NCBI GenBank assembly: GCA_963665085.2
Contig: CAXXXS010000001.1
Span: 3,782,001 to 3,846,000 of the forward strand
Direction of reading: 5' to 3'
DNA: 64,000 nt
Source of the DNA: G963665085 sp963665085
GTDB taxonomy: Bacteria > Bacteroidota > Bacteroidia > Bacteroidales > JAAAOM01
How positions within the stretch are numbered: the stretch's first letter is position 1; each line of letters begins with the position of its first letter. Shown piece by piece: positions 25,232 through 36,000 of this stretch. A program made the position numbers and the translations under genes. A model generated the notes under the pieces. That model was not told the DNA's origin, ran no database searches, and worked only from the letters and a program-made list of their open reading frames with translations.

Positions 25232-27706
25232 TTATAAGATAACCTGAAGTTTTACTCTCAAACCAAATTTCTGAATGTCTTCATGATCGAGGTATGAAAG
25301 TCTCCAATATGCATCGACACGAAAGAATTTAAAAATATTTTCTATTCCAATACCAGCCTCATAATAAGGTTTTGTTAAGTTAGTTAGGCCTGCAGGAAAT
25401 TCAAGTTCTTGTTTGTGCTTGTCGCTCAGGCTGCCAATAACACCTTTAGCAGAAACAACTTCCCGCCATTCTAATTTGCGAAGTAGTGGAATCCGGTTTA
25501 AAAAAAATCCTTGAAAATGGTGCTCTGTCCAAAGACTTACATATTCATCGCTTACAAACTCATAATAGTTCATCATATTAAACGAAAGATGATCATGTGC
25601 GTAAGTCTCATTCCCCTGGTGTAGCTCAAGAAGAGGGAAGGGGAGTGTGCCATAAATTTTACCGGCATCCAATGAGTATCTCAAATGTCCAATGGGATTT
25701 ATTTCAATTTTATCATTAATATTTAGGTTAAGTTTAACATAATTATAATCTCCTTCAAGAAAATCTTTCAAACCCACACTGACGTTAAATTCTACTACAG
25801 GAGAAGTTGTTCCCATGCTAACACGTGTAAATTCTCCATAAATAAATTTTTCGTCTTTTGCATACCTGGTTTTAAGGGAGATTTCAGATGAAGTTATAGA
25901 AGGAACAGAGACAGTTTCAACTTCATCGTTTATATATTGAAAAGGTATAGCTTCAACCGGATATATCGTGCTGTGTTTAAAAGTAATTGTATTAGATAAT
26001 CCCTGGTACCATTCTTTTTCAAGATAACCTTTGTATTCCTCAACCATGGTAAGTGTTTTATTTGGCGTTCGCCTTAGTAAAGAAGTCATAAAGTTATCTT
26101 CGGAAAAAGCATTGTCACTTTGTCCCAATTGTTTTCTGTCATACAAATATTGAAAACCAGCAGATACCCTCGGATTTTTAGAAAACATATACATTGCACC
26201 TACGCCGTATTTGAATTTTTCATCTTTGAACCCATAGGCAATATGCCCGTTTAACATTAGTTTTGTACTGAAGGCATTGCTGGTTCTCCCGCCAATTCTG
26301 ATTCTATTTCCTTCTACATAATTATTGCTATATGTTTTGTAATAAGGGCCGTATTCAAAAGGTCCCATTACATAGTAATAATTGGTAAGTAAGAACATTA
26401 TGTCTTCAGCTGTTCTAAAGATGGGGACATTTTTAATGGAATCAACCATCAGGTAAATATTCTCCTCTTTCTCTGTTAGTTTGTCATGACGATGAAGTTG
26501 CCAATATTCTTCGTCCTGGGTATTTGTATTGATTTCCAGCGATGTGTTTGTTTTAGCATTAACTATATTCAGCGGGAAATTATTGTCAAAATGAATGTTG
26601 TTATAAGAGGTGGTTTTTCTTCCGAAAAATCCTAAAGTCTTATCTGTAAGATTAAAATCAACAATATGGTTTTCTTCTGTGAGGAACCAGATAGAATCTT
26701 CAAACTCCTTGTAATGGAGTGTTGTCATATAATCATTTATAAAGTTGATGTTTGCATCTTTACTTATTCTCAATTGAGCTTCAACAACAGCAAAACTAGT
26801 ATCTGCTACAATAAAATAGCCGGAGAATGTCCTTTCCTGTTTTCGCTTGGGTTTAAATGATATTTTATAGCACCAATTATCATTAACATATAAACTGTCG
26901 ATTAGATAATATTTATAATACATAAGTCCAAACTCTGCAATAGGGCTTACAAAACCAGGTTCAAATAATGTCATGAAATTATCATAAAGCTCAAGTTTTT
27001 GATACATTTGACCGGTAAACTCTGACAAGCTTTTATTTTCGGTCCCTGATATCTTATTTGCTTTAATAACTTCATGTTCAATTGATGGTTTTTTTGAATA
27101 ATAAAAATCAGAAAGAGTTTCAGTAAGCAAGATCGGAAGATAAGGTTTACCTGTTAAACTAGAAGTGTCAACATTATCAAATACAAATTGAAATTGGTTG
27201 AATACTTTTCGTTTGCGAAATTCATCATCAACATTATTAATGTCAACCTGGACTTTATTATATATTTCACAATGATAGGATTCTATATTTTTAGGGTGAT
27301 TTTTCTCTTTGTTAGCAATAATGTTATCTAGCATAGCGTGGGCCGGATTTTCTCCGGGTGTAATAACAACTTCATCAATGCTATAATTATCAGGTTCAAG
27401 TTGAACATTAATTTCCTGGAAAATATTTTTTGATACAGGTAAAACGATGTGTTTATATCCAATCGATGAAAAGATAACAGAATCTGTAGCTTGTTTAGAT
27501 TCAAGAAAAAATTCGCCATTAAAATCAGTTATCGTTCCTATATTTGAATTAGAAAATACTACGCTCACAAAAGGAACAGCTTCTTCAGTTTCGCTATCTT
27601 TTACAATACCCCTGATTTTTGTTACTTGGGCATGAGTGAAAGAGAGGGTATTAAATAAGAGCAGAAATGCAAAGATATATTTGTGATATATTTGAAAAGG
27701 CCTCAT
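25232..27706 (-). CDS. DUF5686-family outer-membrane protein with carboxypeptidase-regulatory-like domain
   Basis: An 824-residue protein. A signal peptide (FAFLLLFNTLSFTHAQ) precedes a carboxypeptidase-D-regulatory-like Ig fold (about 29-105: IRGIVKDSETEEAVPFVSVV and GTITDFNGEFFL), the domain usual in SusC/TonB-dependent receptors. There is no TonB-receptor plug or barrel; after VVITPGENPAHAMLDNIIAN the protein has the DUF5686 body, with strand-rich segments to the end. DUF5686 proteins are common in Bacteroidota and predicted to sit in the outer membrane, with no proven function. Monocistronic. Confidence 0.85.
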   Translation of the reverse strand: MRPFQIYHKYIFAFLLLFNTLSFTHAQVTKIRGIVKDSETEEAVPFVSVVFSNSNIGTITDFNGEFFLESKQATDSVIFSSIGYKHIVLPVSKNIFQEINVQLEPDNYSIDEVVITPGENPAHAMLDNIIANKEKNHPKNIESYHCEIYNKVQVDINNVDDEFRKRKVFNQFQFVFDNVDTSSLTGKPYLPILLTETLSDFYYSKKPSIEHEVIKANKISGTENKSLSEFTGQMYQKLELYDNFMTLFEPGFVSPIAEFGLMYYKYYLIDSLYVNDNWCYKISFKPKRKQERTFSGYFIVADTSFAVVEAQLRISKDANINFINDYMTTLHYKEFEDSIWFLTEENHIVDFNLTDKTLGFFGRKTTSYNNIHFDNNFPLNIVNAKTNTSLEINTNTQDEEYWQLHRHDKLTEKEENIYLMVDSIKNVPIFRTAEDIMFLLTNYYYVMGPFEYGPYYKTYSNNYVEGNRIRIGGRTSNAFSTKLMLNGHIAYGFKDEKFKYGVGAMYMFSKNPRVSAGFQYLYDRKQLGQSDNAFSEDNFMTSLLRRTPNKTLTMVEEYKGYLEKEWYQGLSNTITFKHSTIYPVEAIPFQYINDEVETVSVPSITSSEISLKTRYAKDEKFIYGEFTRVSMGTTSPVVEFNVSVGLKDFLEGDYNYVKLNLNINDKIEINPIGHLRYSLDAGKIYGTLPFPLLELHQGNETYAHDHLSFNMMNYYEFVSDEYVSLWTEHHFQGFFLNRIPLLRKLEWREVVSAKGVIGSLSDKHKQELEFPAGLTNLTKPYYEAGIGIENIFKFFRVDAYWRLSYLDHEDIQKFGLRVKLQVIL

Positions 27707-28165
27707 TAAATTTCAAATTTTGTTTTTCCTGTCAATTTGCTTGCCAGAAATCTTTAAATGTCATTTTTTATTTCAAACTTTAATTATTGACATATTTTTA
27801 AGAAAATGGTTGCTTAGATTTTGTAACTTTATTTTTAGTAATAAAGAATGAGTTGAGAAAATATTAGATATAATCCAGTAATTCATTTTACATTTCTTTT
27901 GATTGATTTATAGAATCTGCGTACGAAATAAAAAAGTTTAGGATAGTTATTCTTTTTATTTTTATCGAAGTGATTAAAATCTGTTGTGAAGTGTGGATTA
28001 TTGGACTTAATAATTATAGGAAAGATTATGAGGTATAGATATAACTCCTTAAAGATTTAACTGGATATTGAGTTTATATGATTGAATATTAATTGTTAAA
28101 ATATCAATAAATTAGTGTTCTTTTGCGTAAAGAATAAATATAAAGAAAATAGAATAAAAAGAATT
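27707..28165. other. Divergent intergenic region without recognised gene
   Basis: Very AT-rich spacer between the DUF5686 gene (minus) and the pyrophosphatase gene (plus). The pyrophosphatase frame is open upstream from 28115, but the ATG at 28166 fits the family start. I found no exact promoter box or hairpin. Confidence 0.5.
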
Positions 28166-28843
28166 ATGGCAAACCAATTAATGGATCCAATTGGGCGTCT
28201 GATGGGGCTTCGTTATAAATCACATCCCTGGCACGGTGTAGATATTGGGCCTGATGCCCCGGAACGCATTATTAGTTTTATAGAAATGGTGTCTACAGAT
28301 ACCGTTAAATATGAAGTTGACAAAGTAACAGGTTATTTGAGAATAGATAGGCCTCAAAAATATTCTAATGTTGTACCTGCATTATATGGATTTATTCCTC
28401 AAACGTATTCTGGAGAGAAAGTTGCAGAATTTGCAATGAGTAAGACGGATAAAAAAGATATTAAAGGAGATGGAGATCCTGTTGATGTTTGTATTTTAAC
28501 AGAGAAAGATATTACACATGGTGATATCCTTGTTCGAACCATTCCTATTGGTGGATTTAGAATGATTGATGGTAACGAAGCAGACGATAAAATTATAGGT
28601 GTTTTATACAATGATGCTATGTATGGCTCATTTCGCGATATATCTGAGTTGCCAGAAGTTGTAGTGGATCGTTTAAAACATTACTTCCTTACTTATAAAG
28701 ACTTGCCAGGAAGCAAAGCAAACACAGAAATTACCCATACTTATGGAGTAGAAGAAGCACATGAAGTTATTAAACGTTCTATGGAAGATTACCAACATAA
28801 ATTTTCTAGTCTGGATAAACTTTTAACTTCAGCTACAACATAG
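28166..28843 (+). CDS. ppa: Inorganic pyrophosphatase (family I)
   Basis: A 225-residue protein from the ATG at 28166. It hydrolyses pyrophosphate and so drives biosynthetic reactions. The family I signature is DGDPVDVCIL (about 92-101), with the earlier ALYGFIPQTYSG and the later DDKIIGVLYND acidic residues that bind magnesium. It is longer than the 175-residue E. coli enzyme, with extra N-terminal residues (SHPWHGVDIGPDAPERI) as in the Bacteroidota form. Monocistronic; a terminator-like hairpin follows at 29006-29042. Confidence 0.93.
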   Translation: MANQLMDPIGRLMGLRYKSHPWHGVDIGPDAPERIISFIEMVSTDTVKYEVDKVTGYLRIDRPQKYSNVVPALYGFIPQTYSGEKVAEFAMSKTDKKDIKGDGDPVDVCILTEKDITHGDILVRTIPIGGFRMIDGNEADDKIIGVLYNDAMYGSFRDISELPEVVVDRLKHYFLTYKDLPGSKANTEITHTYGVEEAHEVIKRSMEDYQHKFSSLDKLLTSATT

Positions 28844-29005
28844 AATATAATAAAACACTATAAATTATTTCAAATATTAATATAGAACTACAGCTATTCT
28901 TTTTTTTTTCAGAAGAAAAGAGTTCTAGTTCTTTTTTTGTAGATTTGTGATGTTTAGGTGTTAGACAAAAATTTTCAAGTCATATTGACTTGAGAGAGAG
29001 AAACT

Positions 29006-29042
29006 GGTCGAAGGTTGTTTTTTATGACTTTCGGCCTTTTTT
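29006..29042 (+). terminator. Terminator-like hairpin downstream of ppa
   Basis: GGTCGAAGGTT (29006-29016) pairs with GACTTTCGGCC (29026-29036) with wobbles, followed by six T. It lies 160 bases after ppa and 15 bases before the converging ABC gene end. Confidence 0.65.
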
Positions 29043-29056
29043 ATTGACCCGGGATG

Positions 29057-29860
29057 TTACTGTAATTTTTTTAGAACTTTCTCAGAAACCAGAAAAACAA
29101 CGGGTTTGTTGGAAACTGGATTAGTCCTTGTGATAACTACTGTGTTATAAACTTCTTCTATGGTGTTGTAATTTAAAACGTTTTCAGGTTTTCCTTTTAC
29201 ATGAATACACCCTTTGTTCAGCATTATAAGATAGTTACAGTATTCGCCAGCAAGATTTAAGTCATGAATTATCATTAAAACAGCCAATCCAAGTTGATCG
29301 TTTAATCGTTGTATTAGGTTTAAAACTTCTATTTGATGCGTTATATCAAGATGAGATGTAGGTTCATCGAGTAATAAAAGTTGAGGTTCCTGTGTCAATG
29401 CTTTTGCAATGCTTGCAAGTTGTTGTTCTCCTCCACTTAATTCCGACATGTTTTTGTCCTTTAAATGGGAAATTCCGGTCAACTTCATATATTTAGCGGC
29501 AATCTCAAAATCTTTTTCGGTTTCAAAGAAGCGAAACCTGTTGTGATAGGGCATTCTTCCCATTAAAACATAATCCTCAACAGTAATATCTAAGACTTCA
29601 ACTGTTTGTGTTACAATTGCAATGTTTTGGGCTTTTTCTATATTACTGAAAGAATTAAGTTTTTTTCCATCCAACGAAATGTTACCTGAAAGTGTTTTAA
29701 TATCTCCTGTGATTCCTTTAAACAAGGTTGTTTTTCCCGAGCCATTAGGTCCGATTATTCCTGCAAAAGTTCCTTTTATTAAAGAAAAATTAATGTCTTT
29801 AATTTTGAATCCATTTTCATAACCACAGCTAAACTCTTTTAATTCGAAGAAGTCTTCCAT
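29057..29860 (-). CDS. ABC transporter ATP-binding protein (BtuD/FecE type)
   Basis: A 267-residue ATPase with all ABC motifs: Walker A GIIGPNGSGKTTLFKGI (about 35-51), Q-loop VTQTVEV, signature LSGGEQQLASIAKAL (about 140-154), Walker B LLLLDEPTSHLD and the switch His in IHDLNLAGEYC. It pairs with the FecCD permease encoded 2 bases upstream and the binding protein before that. Together they form an importer for corrinoid, siderophore or haem. It is the last gene of the three-gene operon. The substrate is not decided by the sequence. Confidence 0.93.
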   Translation of the reverse strand: MEDFFELKEFSCGYENGFKIKDINFSLIKGTFAGIIGPNGSGKTTLFKGITGDIKTLSGNISLDGKKLNSFSNIEKAQNIAIVTQTVEVLDITVEDYVLMGRMPYHNRFRFFETEKDFEIAAKYMKLTGISHLKDKNMSELSGGEQQLASIAKALTQEPQLLLLDEPTSHLDITHQIEVLNLIQRLNDQLGLAVLMIIHDLNLAGEYCNYLIMLNKGCIHVKGKPENVLNYNTIEEVYNTVVITRTNPVSNKPVVFLVSEKVLKKLQ

Positions 29861-29862
29861 TT

Positions 29863-30879
29863 TTAGCCAATTTGTGATTTAAAATTGATCCTACTAAGAA
29901 CAATAACGAAGATAGTGCCTCCAATAATTCCTGTGATAACTCCTATAGGTAATTCATTTGGTTGGATGATGATTCGGGCAATAGTATCGCATAAAATTAA
30001 AAAAATGCCCCCGCCTAAAAATGAACTAATTAGAAGAATGCGAAAATCGGAACCAACTACTACACGCATTAAATGGGGAATAATAAGACCAACAAATCCA
30101 ATAACGCCAGCTACAGAAACACAAATCCCTGTTAATAACGAAGATATTAAAAATAAAACACGAATAGCCGTTTCTGTATTGATACCCAAATGTTTTGCTT
30201 TTTCTTCACCAAGTCTGAGTGCATTTAGCGGTTTTACAAAAATATAAGTCAATGTTAGCCCAGCAATAGAAGAACCAATACATAGATTTATAAGCCCCTT
30301 GTTTGTCTCATCTAAAGAACCCATTGTCCAGAAAATAATGCCGTGCATACTACTAGAATCTGTGATAGCTTGCAAAAGCATCATTATTGAAGAAGCAATA
30401 AAACTTATCATTACCCCGATTAATAACATTGTTTGTATTCGGATTTTTCCTCGCCTGATACTTAGAGAATATACTAGTATTACAGTTAGTAATGCACCAA
30501 TAAAACCGAGTACGGGTAGCATGAAACTTCCAAATACTTGATTTAACCTAAGAACAATAGCTATCGCAACGCCAAGTGCGGCACCTCCCGATATTCCCAT
30601 TGTGTATGGTTCAACTAAAGGATTTCTGTAAATTCCCTGGAGAATAACGCCTGCTAAACTTAATGCGCCACCAACAGCAAGGCCAAGAATAAGTCTAGGT
30701 ACCCGAAGTTTTCTAATTATTGTATATTCAATACTTTCATTGCCTTCTCTAAATAAATGTGGAATATCTTTCATGGATATCTTTATTTCTCCAAAGGATA
30801 ATGAGAAAATGATTGATACCATAAGAAGTAGTAACAATAAACAAATAATTATGAGCCAGAATCTATATTTTTTATTCAA
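29863..30879 (-). CDS. FecCD/BtuC-family ABC permease
   Basis: A 338-residue membrane protein with about nine to ten hydrophobic segments. Typical family stretches are LRVPRLILGLAVGGALSLAG (about 56-75), YRNPLVEPYTMGISGGAALG and VSVAGVIGFVGLIIPHLMRV. The start is a TTG at 30879, because an in-frame stop lies nine codons upstream and no ATG is available. It begins 16 bases after the binding-protein gene. It forms the channel of the metal-chelate importer. Confidence 0.93.
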   Translation of the reverse strand: MNKKYRFWLIIICLLLLLLMVSIIFSLSFGEIKISMKDIPHLFREGNESIEYTIIRKLRVPRLILGLAVGGALSLAGVILQGIYRNPLVEPYTMGISGGAALGVAIAIVLRLNQVFGSFMLPVLGFIGALLTVILVYSLSIRRGKIRIQTMLLIGVMISFIASSIMMLLQAITDSSSMHGIIFWTMGSLDETNKGLINLCIGSSIAGLTLTYIFVKPLNALRLGEEKAKHLGINTETAIRVLFLISSLLTGICVSVAGVIGFVGLIIPHLMRVVVGSDFRILLISSFLGGGIFLILCDTIARIIIQPNELPIGVITGIIGGTIFVIVLSRINFKSQIG

Positions 30880-30895
30880 TTTTCTAAGTGTTTCT

Positions 30896-31744
30896 TTAGT
30901 ACATTAAATTAATCATTTCTTCAACAGTTTTAACGAAATTGCCGGGAGTTGGAACGCTAGAAATGTTCGCGTCTAGAATGAAGATTTTTTGGTTTTTTGT
31001 TGCATTGAGGGTCTTGTATTCATTCCATGTTTTAGTTTCTTCTTCTCCTATAACACCCATTGAAACAATAAATATTATATCAGGATTTCTTACTAAGACA
31101 GCCTCACGGGTTATTGTTCCATGCTTCATGTCTGAAGCAATATTTGTTCCTCCAACAAATTGTATGTAATCATCCATGAAAGTGTTAGGGATAACTGTAA
31201 ATAATGGCTTTGCTCCAATCTCCATGAAGATTTTTTGTGTCCCTTCTTTGGAAATTTGTAGACTAAGTTCAGATATCTTTTGTTTGTAGGTTGTAACAAT
31301 ATCCTCTGCTGCATTTCTTTTATCAATTAAGTTTCCAATTAATAAAAAATATTCGCATAATTCATCAAAGTTTTTTGCTGTTGGAATATTGCTGGTTTTC
31401 AATCCTAATTTCTCAAAGGTTTCCAGGGTTTGAGGTTTAACGAGAGAAGAAACAAAAATTAAATCGGGTTTTAATGCTGCAACTTTCTCAATGTTTACGT
31501 CTATTGCAGAAGCGACTATAGCTATGTTGTCATCTTCTTTAACATCACAAAAACTAGTGCACCCAACTAATTTTTCTTGGGCATTTAATGTGTAAATCTG
31601 TTTAGTTATTGAAGGGACTAAAGATATTATCCTGTTTTGTGCAGTTAAATTAATTAATGTTAATAAACTAAATAAGAAAATAAAAAAATAAAGTTTATTT
31701 ATAAACCTGCTGTTTATTTTGTATGTACCAATCATTTGTTTCAT
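30896..31744 (-). CDS. Periplasmic substrate-binding protein of the metal-chelate ABC importer (BtuF-like)
   Basis: A 282-residue protein from the ATG at 31744; the open frame reaches a TTG at 31795. A membrane or signal segment (YFFIFLFSLLTLINLTAQ) leads into the BtuF/FepB-type lobe: RIISLVPSITKQIYTLNAQE, LVGCTSFCDV, VEKVAALKPDLIFVSS-like wording and VGGTNIASDMKHGTITREAV. These are the marks of helical-backbone class III binding proteins. No cobalamin riboswitch is visible upstream, so iron chelate or haem is as likely as B12. First gene of the operon. Confidence 0.88.
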   Translation of the reverse strand: MKQMIGTYKINSRFINKLYFFIFLFSLLTLINLTAQNRIISLVPSITKQIYTLNAQEKLVGCTSFCDVKEDDNIAIVASAIDVNIEKVAALKPDLIFVSSLVKPQTLETFEKLGLKTSNIPTAKNFDELCEYFLLIGNLIDKRNAAEDIVTTYKQKISELSLQISKEGTQKIFMEIGAKPLFTVIPNTFMDDYIQFVGGTNIASDMKHGTITREAVLVRNPDIIFIVSMGVIGEEETKTWNEYKTLNATKNQKIFILDANISSVPTPGNFVKTVEEMINLMY

Positions 31745-31920
31745 AAGAAAGAGAATCTGTTTATTGCCTGTTTTTCTGAAAAAAAAGTGGTGCAAATTAA
31801 GTAAACTATTTAGTTATAGCCTAACATCCAATCTTATTAAGAGGATGCCTGAAAAAAAACATGCATAAATATTTTCTTAAAAGACACAATTATACAGAGA
31901 TATGAATAGAAAAAATGTTC

Positions 31921-33063
31921 CTATTTTTTAGGGAAATAAAGTTCAACAATACCTCCGGAATCATGGTTTTTTAGATTAATCTTTCCGTTGTGGGCTACCA
32001 TAATTAGATTTACATAGGGTAAATCTAACCCCATATTTAAATTAACATGTTTGTCTTCGGTTAAGAATAACTTGAATTCGCCGGCTGTGAGTTCAGGAGA
32101 AAAACCAGGACCGTGATCAAGAATTGAAAAGATTTGAAAATCATTTTCATATTTGCATTTTATTTCAAGACTTGAGTTATCTTCTGTATGTTTAACAGCA
32201 TTCTCTATTATAATTCGGAGGGCCCTTTTTATTAAACGCGGATCGCCAGAAATTATTTTGTCTTCATCAAGATTAGCTTTGATGATTTTCAGGTTTTTTT
32301 CTGCTATATTCTTCTTTTGTTCTTCTAAAACAAAATTAAATTCGTCGTTTATACTAATGTTAGACAACCTTATCTCATACCTGTCAAGTTGAAGCTGAGT
32401 AATATTTATCGCTAATTTTGAAAAGTTTTCCAGGCGTTCAACAGAATTTTCAAGTAGATCGAAAAATTTTGTTAATTCCGTTGATTCATTTTTCATTTTT
32501 AAATATGTGGCAAATCCCTTTATTCCATTTAAAGGGGTTCTTATTTCGTGAGAAATAATTCTTAAAAAATTAATTTTAGCAACATCCAGGTTTACCAATT
32601 TTGCATTGGCTTTTTCAAGCTCAATTGTACGTTCTTTTACTTTATCATCTAAAATTTGATTTAACTCTTTTAAGGCATCTTTATTTCTTTTTAATTCAAC
32701 CTGGGTCCTTACTCGCGCTAAAAGTTCCCTTGAATCAAATGGCTTAGTAATGTAATCTTGGGCACCACACTCAAATCCCTTTATAAGATCTCCTTTTTCA
32801 ACCTTTGCTGTAAGGAAAATAATGGGGGTATCGTTAAAGTCTTTGTTTTTTCTTATAATATTGCATACTTCGAAACCATCAATGCCAGGCATCATAATAT
32901 CTAAGAGGATTAAATCGAATTTACTGACTTCCAAAATGGCTAATGCATCTTTACCGCTTTCGGCAAGAGCAATTTTGTATCCCTCATCTTTTAAATACCG
33001 GCTTACTATTTCCAGGTTTCTTTCGTTGTCATCAACAACCAGGATCTTTGCTGCACTATTCAT
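31921..33063 (-). CDS. Receiver-histidine kinase protein (REC-HisKA-HATPase)
   Basis: A 380-residue cytoplasmic protein. The N-terminal receiver has ILVVDDNERN, the acceptor Asp in LILLDIMMPGIDGFEV (about 56) and Lys in YITKPFDSRE. A coiled coil (ELNQILDDKVKERTIELEKA) joins it to HisKA (RIISHEIRTPLNGIKGF, His near 174) and a HATPase (NAVKHTEDN, ILDHGPGFSPE). The G2 region is weak: the protein ends MGLDLPYVNLIMVAHNGKIN without a clear GLGL box. It starts 2 bases after the large hybrid kinase gene and is very likely its partner in a phosphorelay with the FIST sensor. Confidence 0.88.
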   Translation of the reverse strand: MNSAAKILVVDDNERNLEIVSRYLKDEGYKIALAESGKDALAILEVSKFDLILLDIMMPGIDGFEVCNIIRKNKDFNDTPIIFLTAKVEKGDLIKGFECGAQDYITKPFDSRELLARVRTQVELKRNKDALKELNQILDDKVKERTIELEKANAKLVNLDVAKINFLRIISHEIRTPLNGIKGFATYLKMKNESTELTKFFDLLENSVERLENFSKLAINITQLQLDRYEIRLSNISINDEFNFVLEEQKKNIAEKNLKIIKANLDEDKIISGDPRLIKRALRIIIENAVKHTEDNSSLEIKCKYENDFQIFSILDHGPGFSPELTAGEFKLFLTEDKHVNLNMGLDLPYVNLIMVAHNGKINLKNHDSGGIVELYFPKK

Positions 33064-33065
33064 CT

Positions 33066-36000
33066 TTAATTAATCTTTTTGTTAATTTGCTCAAGTAGTT
33101 CGGGGAATTTTTTTAAATTTTCTTTTAAAGAATCTAATCGTATGTGGCTTACATCGTCAAGAAGGTCGTTTGCGTAGGCATTAATAAAACCGAATTTATA
33201 TGGTTTTAATACTTTTTTCATTTCAATAGCAAAATCTTCTATCTGAAATAATATCAATGAACCAGATATTTTTTTCCATATAGGTAAAAAATCCTGGCTT
33301 AAAATTTTATATATGTCAGGTAATTTTGCCAGAATTTCTTCCGGAACTTCATTAAGGGAAACAGATTTGTCATTACGTGTTTTTTGTTCCTTTTGAATTT
33401 TTTCGTGTTTAAGATATTTTTTTAATATTTTTTTTAATTCATCAGGTTTTATAGGTTTATAAATTATTCCGTCAAAATCTTCTGTATATTTTATTTTATC
33501 TCTTTGTGAAACATTTGCGGTACAAGCAATAACAGGAATGGAGCTTGTTTCTATTTTAGTTTTTATTTTTTTTGCAACTTCAAAGCCGTCCATAACAGGC
33601 ATTCTTATATCTAATAATATTACATCGGGGTGTGTTTGTTCTAATATTTCTAAAGCTTTCTGCCCATTTTCTGCACTAACAAACTCTAACCCCCAACTTG
33701 TTAATAGATATTGCATCATTTTTATATTGGAGGAAACATCATCTACAACTAATATCTTTGATTTTGTGAAAATGATTTCATGTTCTTTTTTTATTTTTTT
33801 AAGTGTTGCTGATGTTTCTGATATTTCTGTGTCTGGAATTAATATTTTAAATGTAGAACCGCTCCCTACCTTACTTGAGACAGTAATTGAACCGCTCATT
33901 TTTTCAATTAATTTTTTGGAGATTGAAAGTCCTAATCCTACTCCTTCAAATTCTCTGTTTGATTGACCGGATTGCTGAGTAAAAGCATCAAAAATTCGAT
34001 TGTATTGAGATTCAGGTATTCCAATCCCTGAGTCTTCAACAGAGATAATTAGTTTTCCTTTTTTTTCTGTTTTGTTTTCAAAGTTCAGTAAAACTTTAAC
34101 GTATCCTTGTTTTGTGAATTTAATTGCGTTGCCAATTATATTGAAGATTACTTGTTTTATCCTTATTTCGTCGATAATCAAGGATTTTGGGAATGATGCA
34201 TCAATAACTAACCCAAGTTTTATGTCTTTTTTTTCGGCTTTCTCACTAAAAAGCACAATTATTTCCTGGAGAAGGTTTGCTAAGTCAATTGGTTGTGGGT
34301 AGAACTCTAGTTTTCCTGCTTCAATTTTTGATAAATCAAGTATGTCGTTTAGTAACGATAATAGCAATGTGCCACTATTTACAATGGATTTTAGGGTCTC
34401 TTTATGCTCCGGGTGAGTTATTTTGTTATATAAAGCTTCACTAAAACCAAGAATTGCATTCATGGGTGTCCGTATTTCATGGCTCATATTAGCAAGAAAT
34501 TCACTTTTTGCCTGGTTCGCTTGCTCTGCTTTATCTTTTTCAATTGTTAGTTTTGTTTCGTTTAATTTATTTTTTGTAATGTCTCTCATCAGCACAATGA
34601 CCTGTTCATTATTTATTTTTGATGTTCTTGCTTCAAAAAACGCATGGCCATTTTCTAATTGAAGTTCGAATTCAAAGTTGTACTGTTCGTTTTCAATGCA
34701 ATTGTTTATTGCTGATTTAAGTTGTTTTGATAAGTTTTTAGGAAAGATATTTGATATGCCCTTATTTATTCTTACTTCATTAAAAATAGTAATATAGCCT
34801 TGAAGAAAGTTGTAATTTAATAGTTTGCCGCTTTTGTTAAAATGGAAAAGCATATCTGGTAAAGCTGCAATGATTGCCCTGTTTGTTAATTCGCTTTCTT
34901 TTAACGATTCTTCTGAAAATTTTCTCTCATAAGCATTTGCGATTATCCCTGAAATTGTCCTAAGTAGTTCTAATTCCAGTTTTGACCAGTGTTTTGTTCT
35001 GGTACATTCATCAAACCCAATAAATCCAAAGAAATTGCCTTTAACAAATAAAGGATAAACTAGTATTGATTTTATTTCCTGAGGTTCAAGTATCTCTATA
35101 ATGTCTTTTGGTAGGTTTTTTATGTTTTCAGAATATATTTTTCCTTTTTCGTTAAGTATTTTTTTCCAGGAGGGTATTACTTCTCTATATGAAATATTTT
35201 GTAATTCGTCAATTTGTGGTGTAATATCTTTATTGCACCATTCAAATGTATTTGACGTTGTGAGCCCTCCTTTGTTATCTTCAAAAATATAAACGCGGCT
35301 TACATTTGAGTGTTTGCCAGTTTTTTCAAGCGTAAAGTTTATTCGTGAGTCAAAATTATCAAGGGAATTAAGGTTTAGTGCTATTTCAGATAAAAGCTCT
35401 TGTTGTATTAGATTTTGTTGAAGAATAAGTTCATTTTCTTTTTTTGAGGTGATGTCTATGCTTGTTCCAACCATCTTTATTGGTTTGCCAGATTCATCAT
35501 ATTCAGTTATTTTTCCGGTATCCAATACCCAGGTGTATTTTCCTTTTTTTGTTTCACTTCTAAATTCTACTTGGTAATACGGGCTTTTTCCTTCTAAATG
35601 TTCCTGGATTGCTTTGGATACTCTTTCTTGGTCTTCGAGGTGAATGATTTTTTGTAAAAAAGAAATATTTGGAGTTTGATTTTTTACGTCTATTCCTTTT
35701 TCCTCATACCATTCATCATTAAGCATAAATCTATCTGTTTTAAAATTATAACTCCAGAGTCCGGCGTTGGAAGCTTTTAGGGCTAATTCTAAACTTTCGG
35801 CATATTCTTTTAGCTTATTTTCATTTTCTTTTCTATCGGTTATGTCAATCATAACTCCAATAATACCTTTTACTTTACCTCCAGACATCAACTGGCTTGA
35901 GTAAAGTAAGACCGGGAATTTCTCTCCGTTTGCTTTCGCTACATTATATTCCCGGTGTGGCATATTTTTGTCGGTTAATGATCGTTTAAAGTTTTTTATG

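Noticed and set aside
31745..31920. Cobalamin riboswitch upstream of the ABC importer
   Set aside because: The short leader has no B12-box wording; the substrate of the importer therefore stays open.
33538..33966. 142-codon plus-strand frame
   Set aside because: Antisense shadow of the receiver and ATPase domains of the hybrid kinase.
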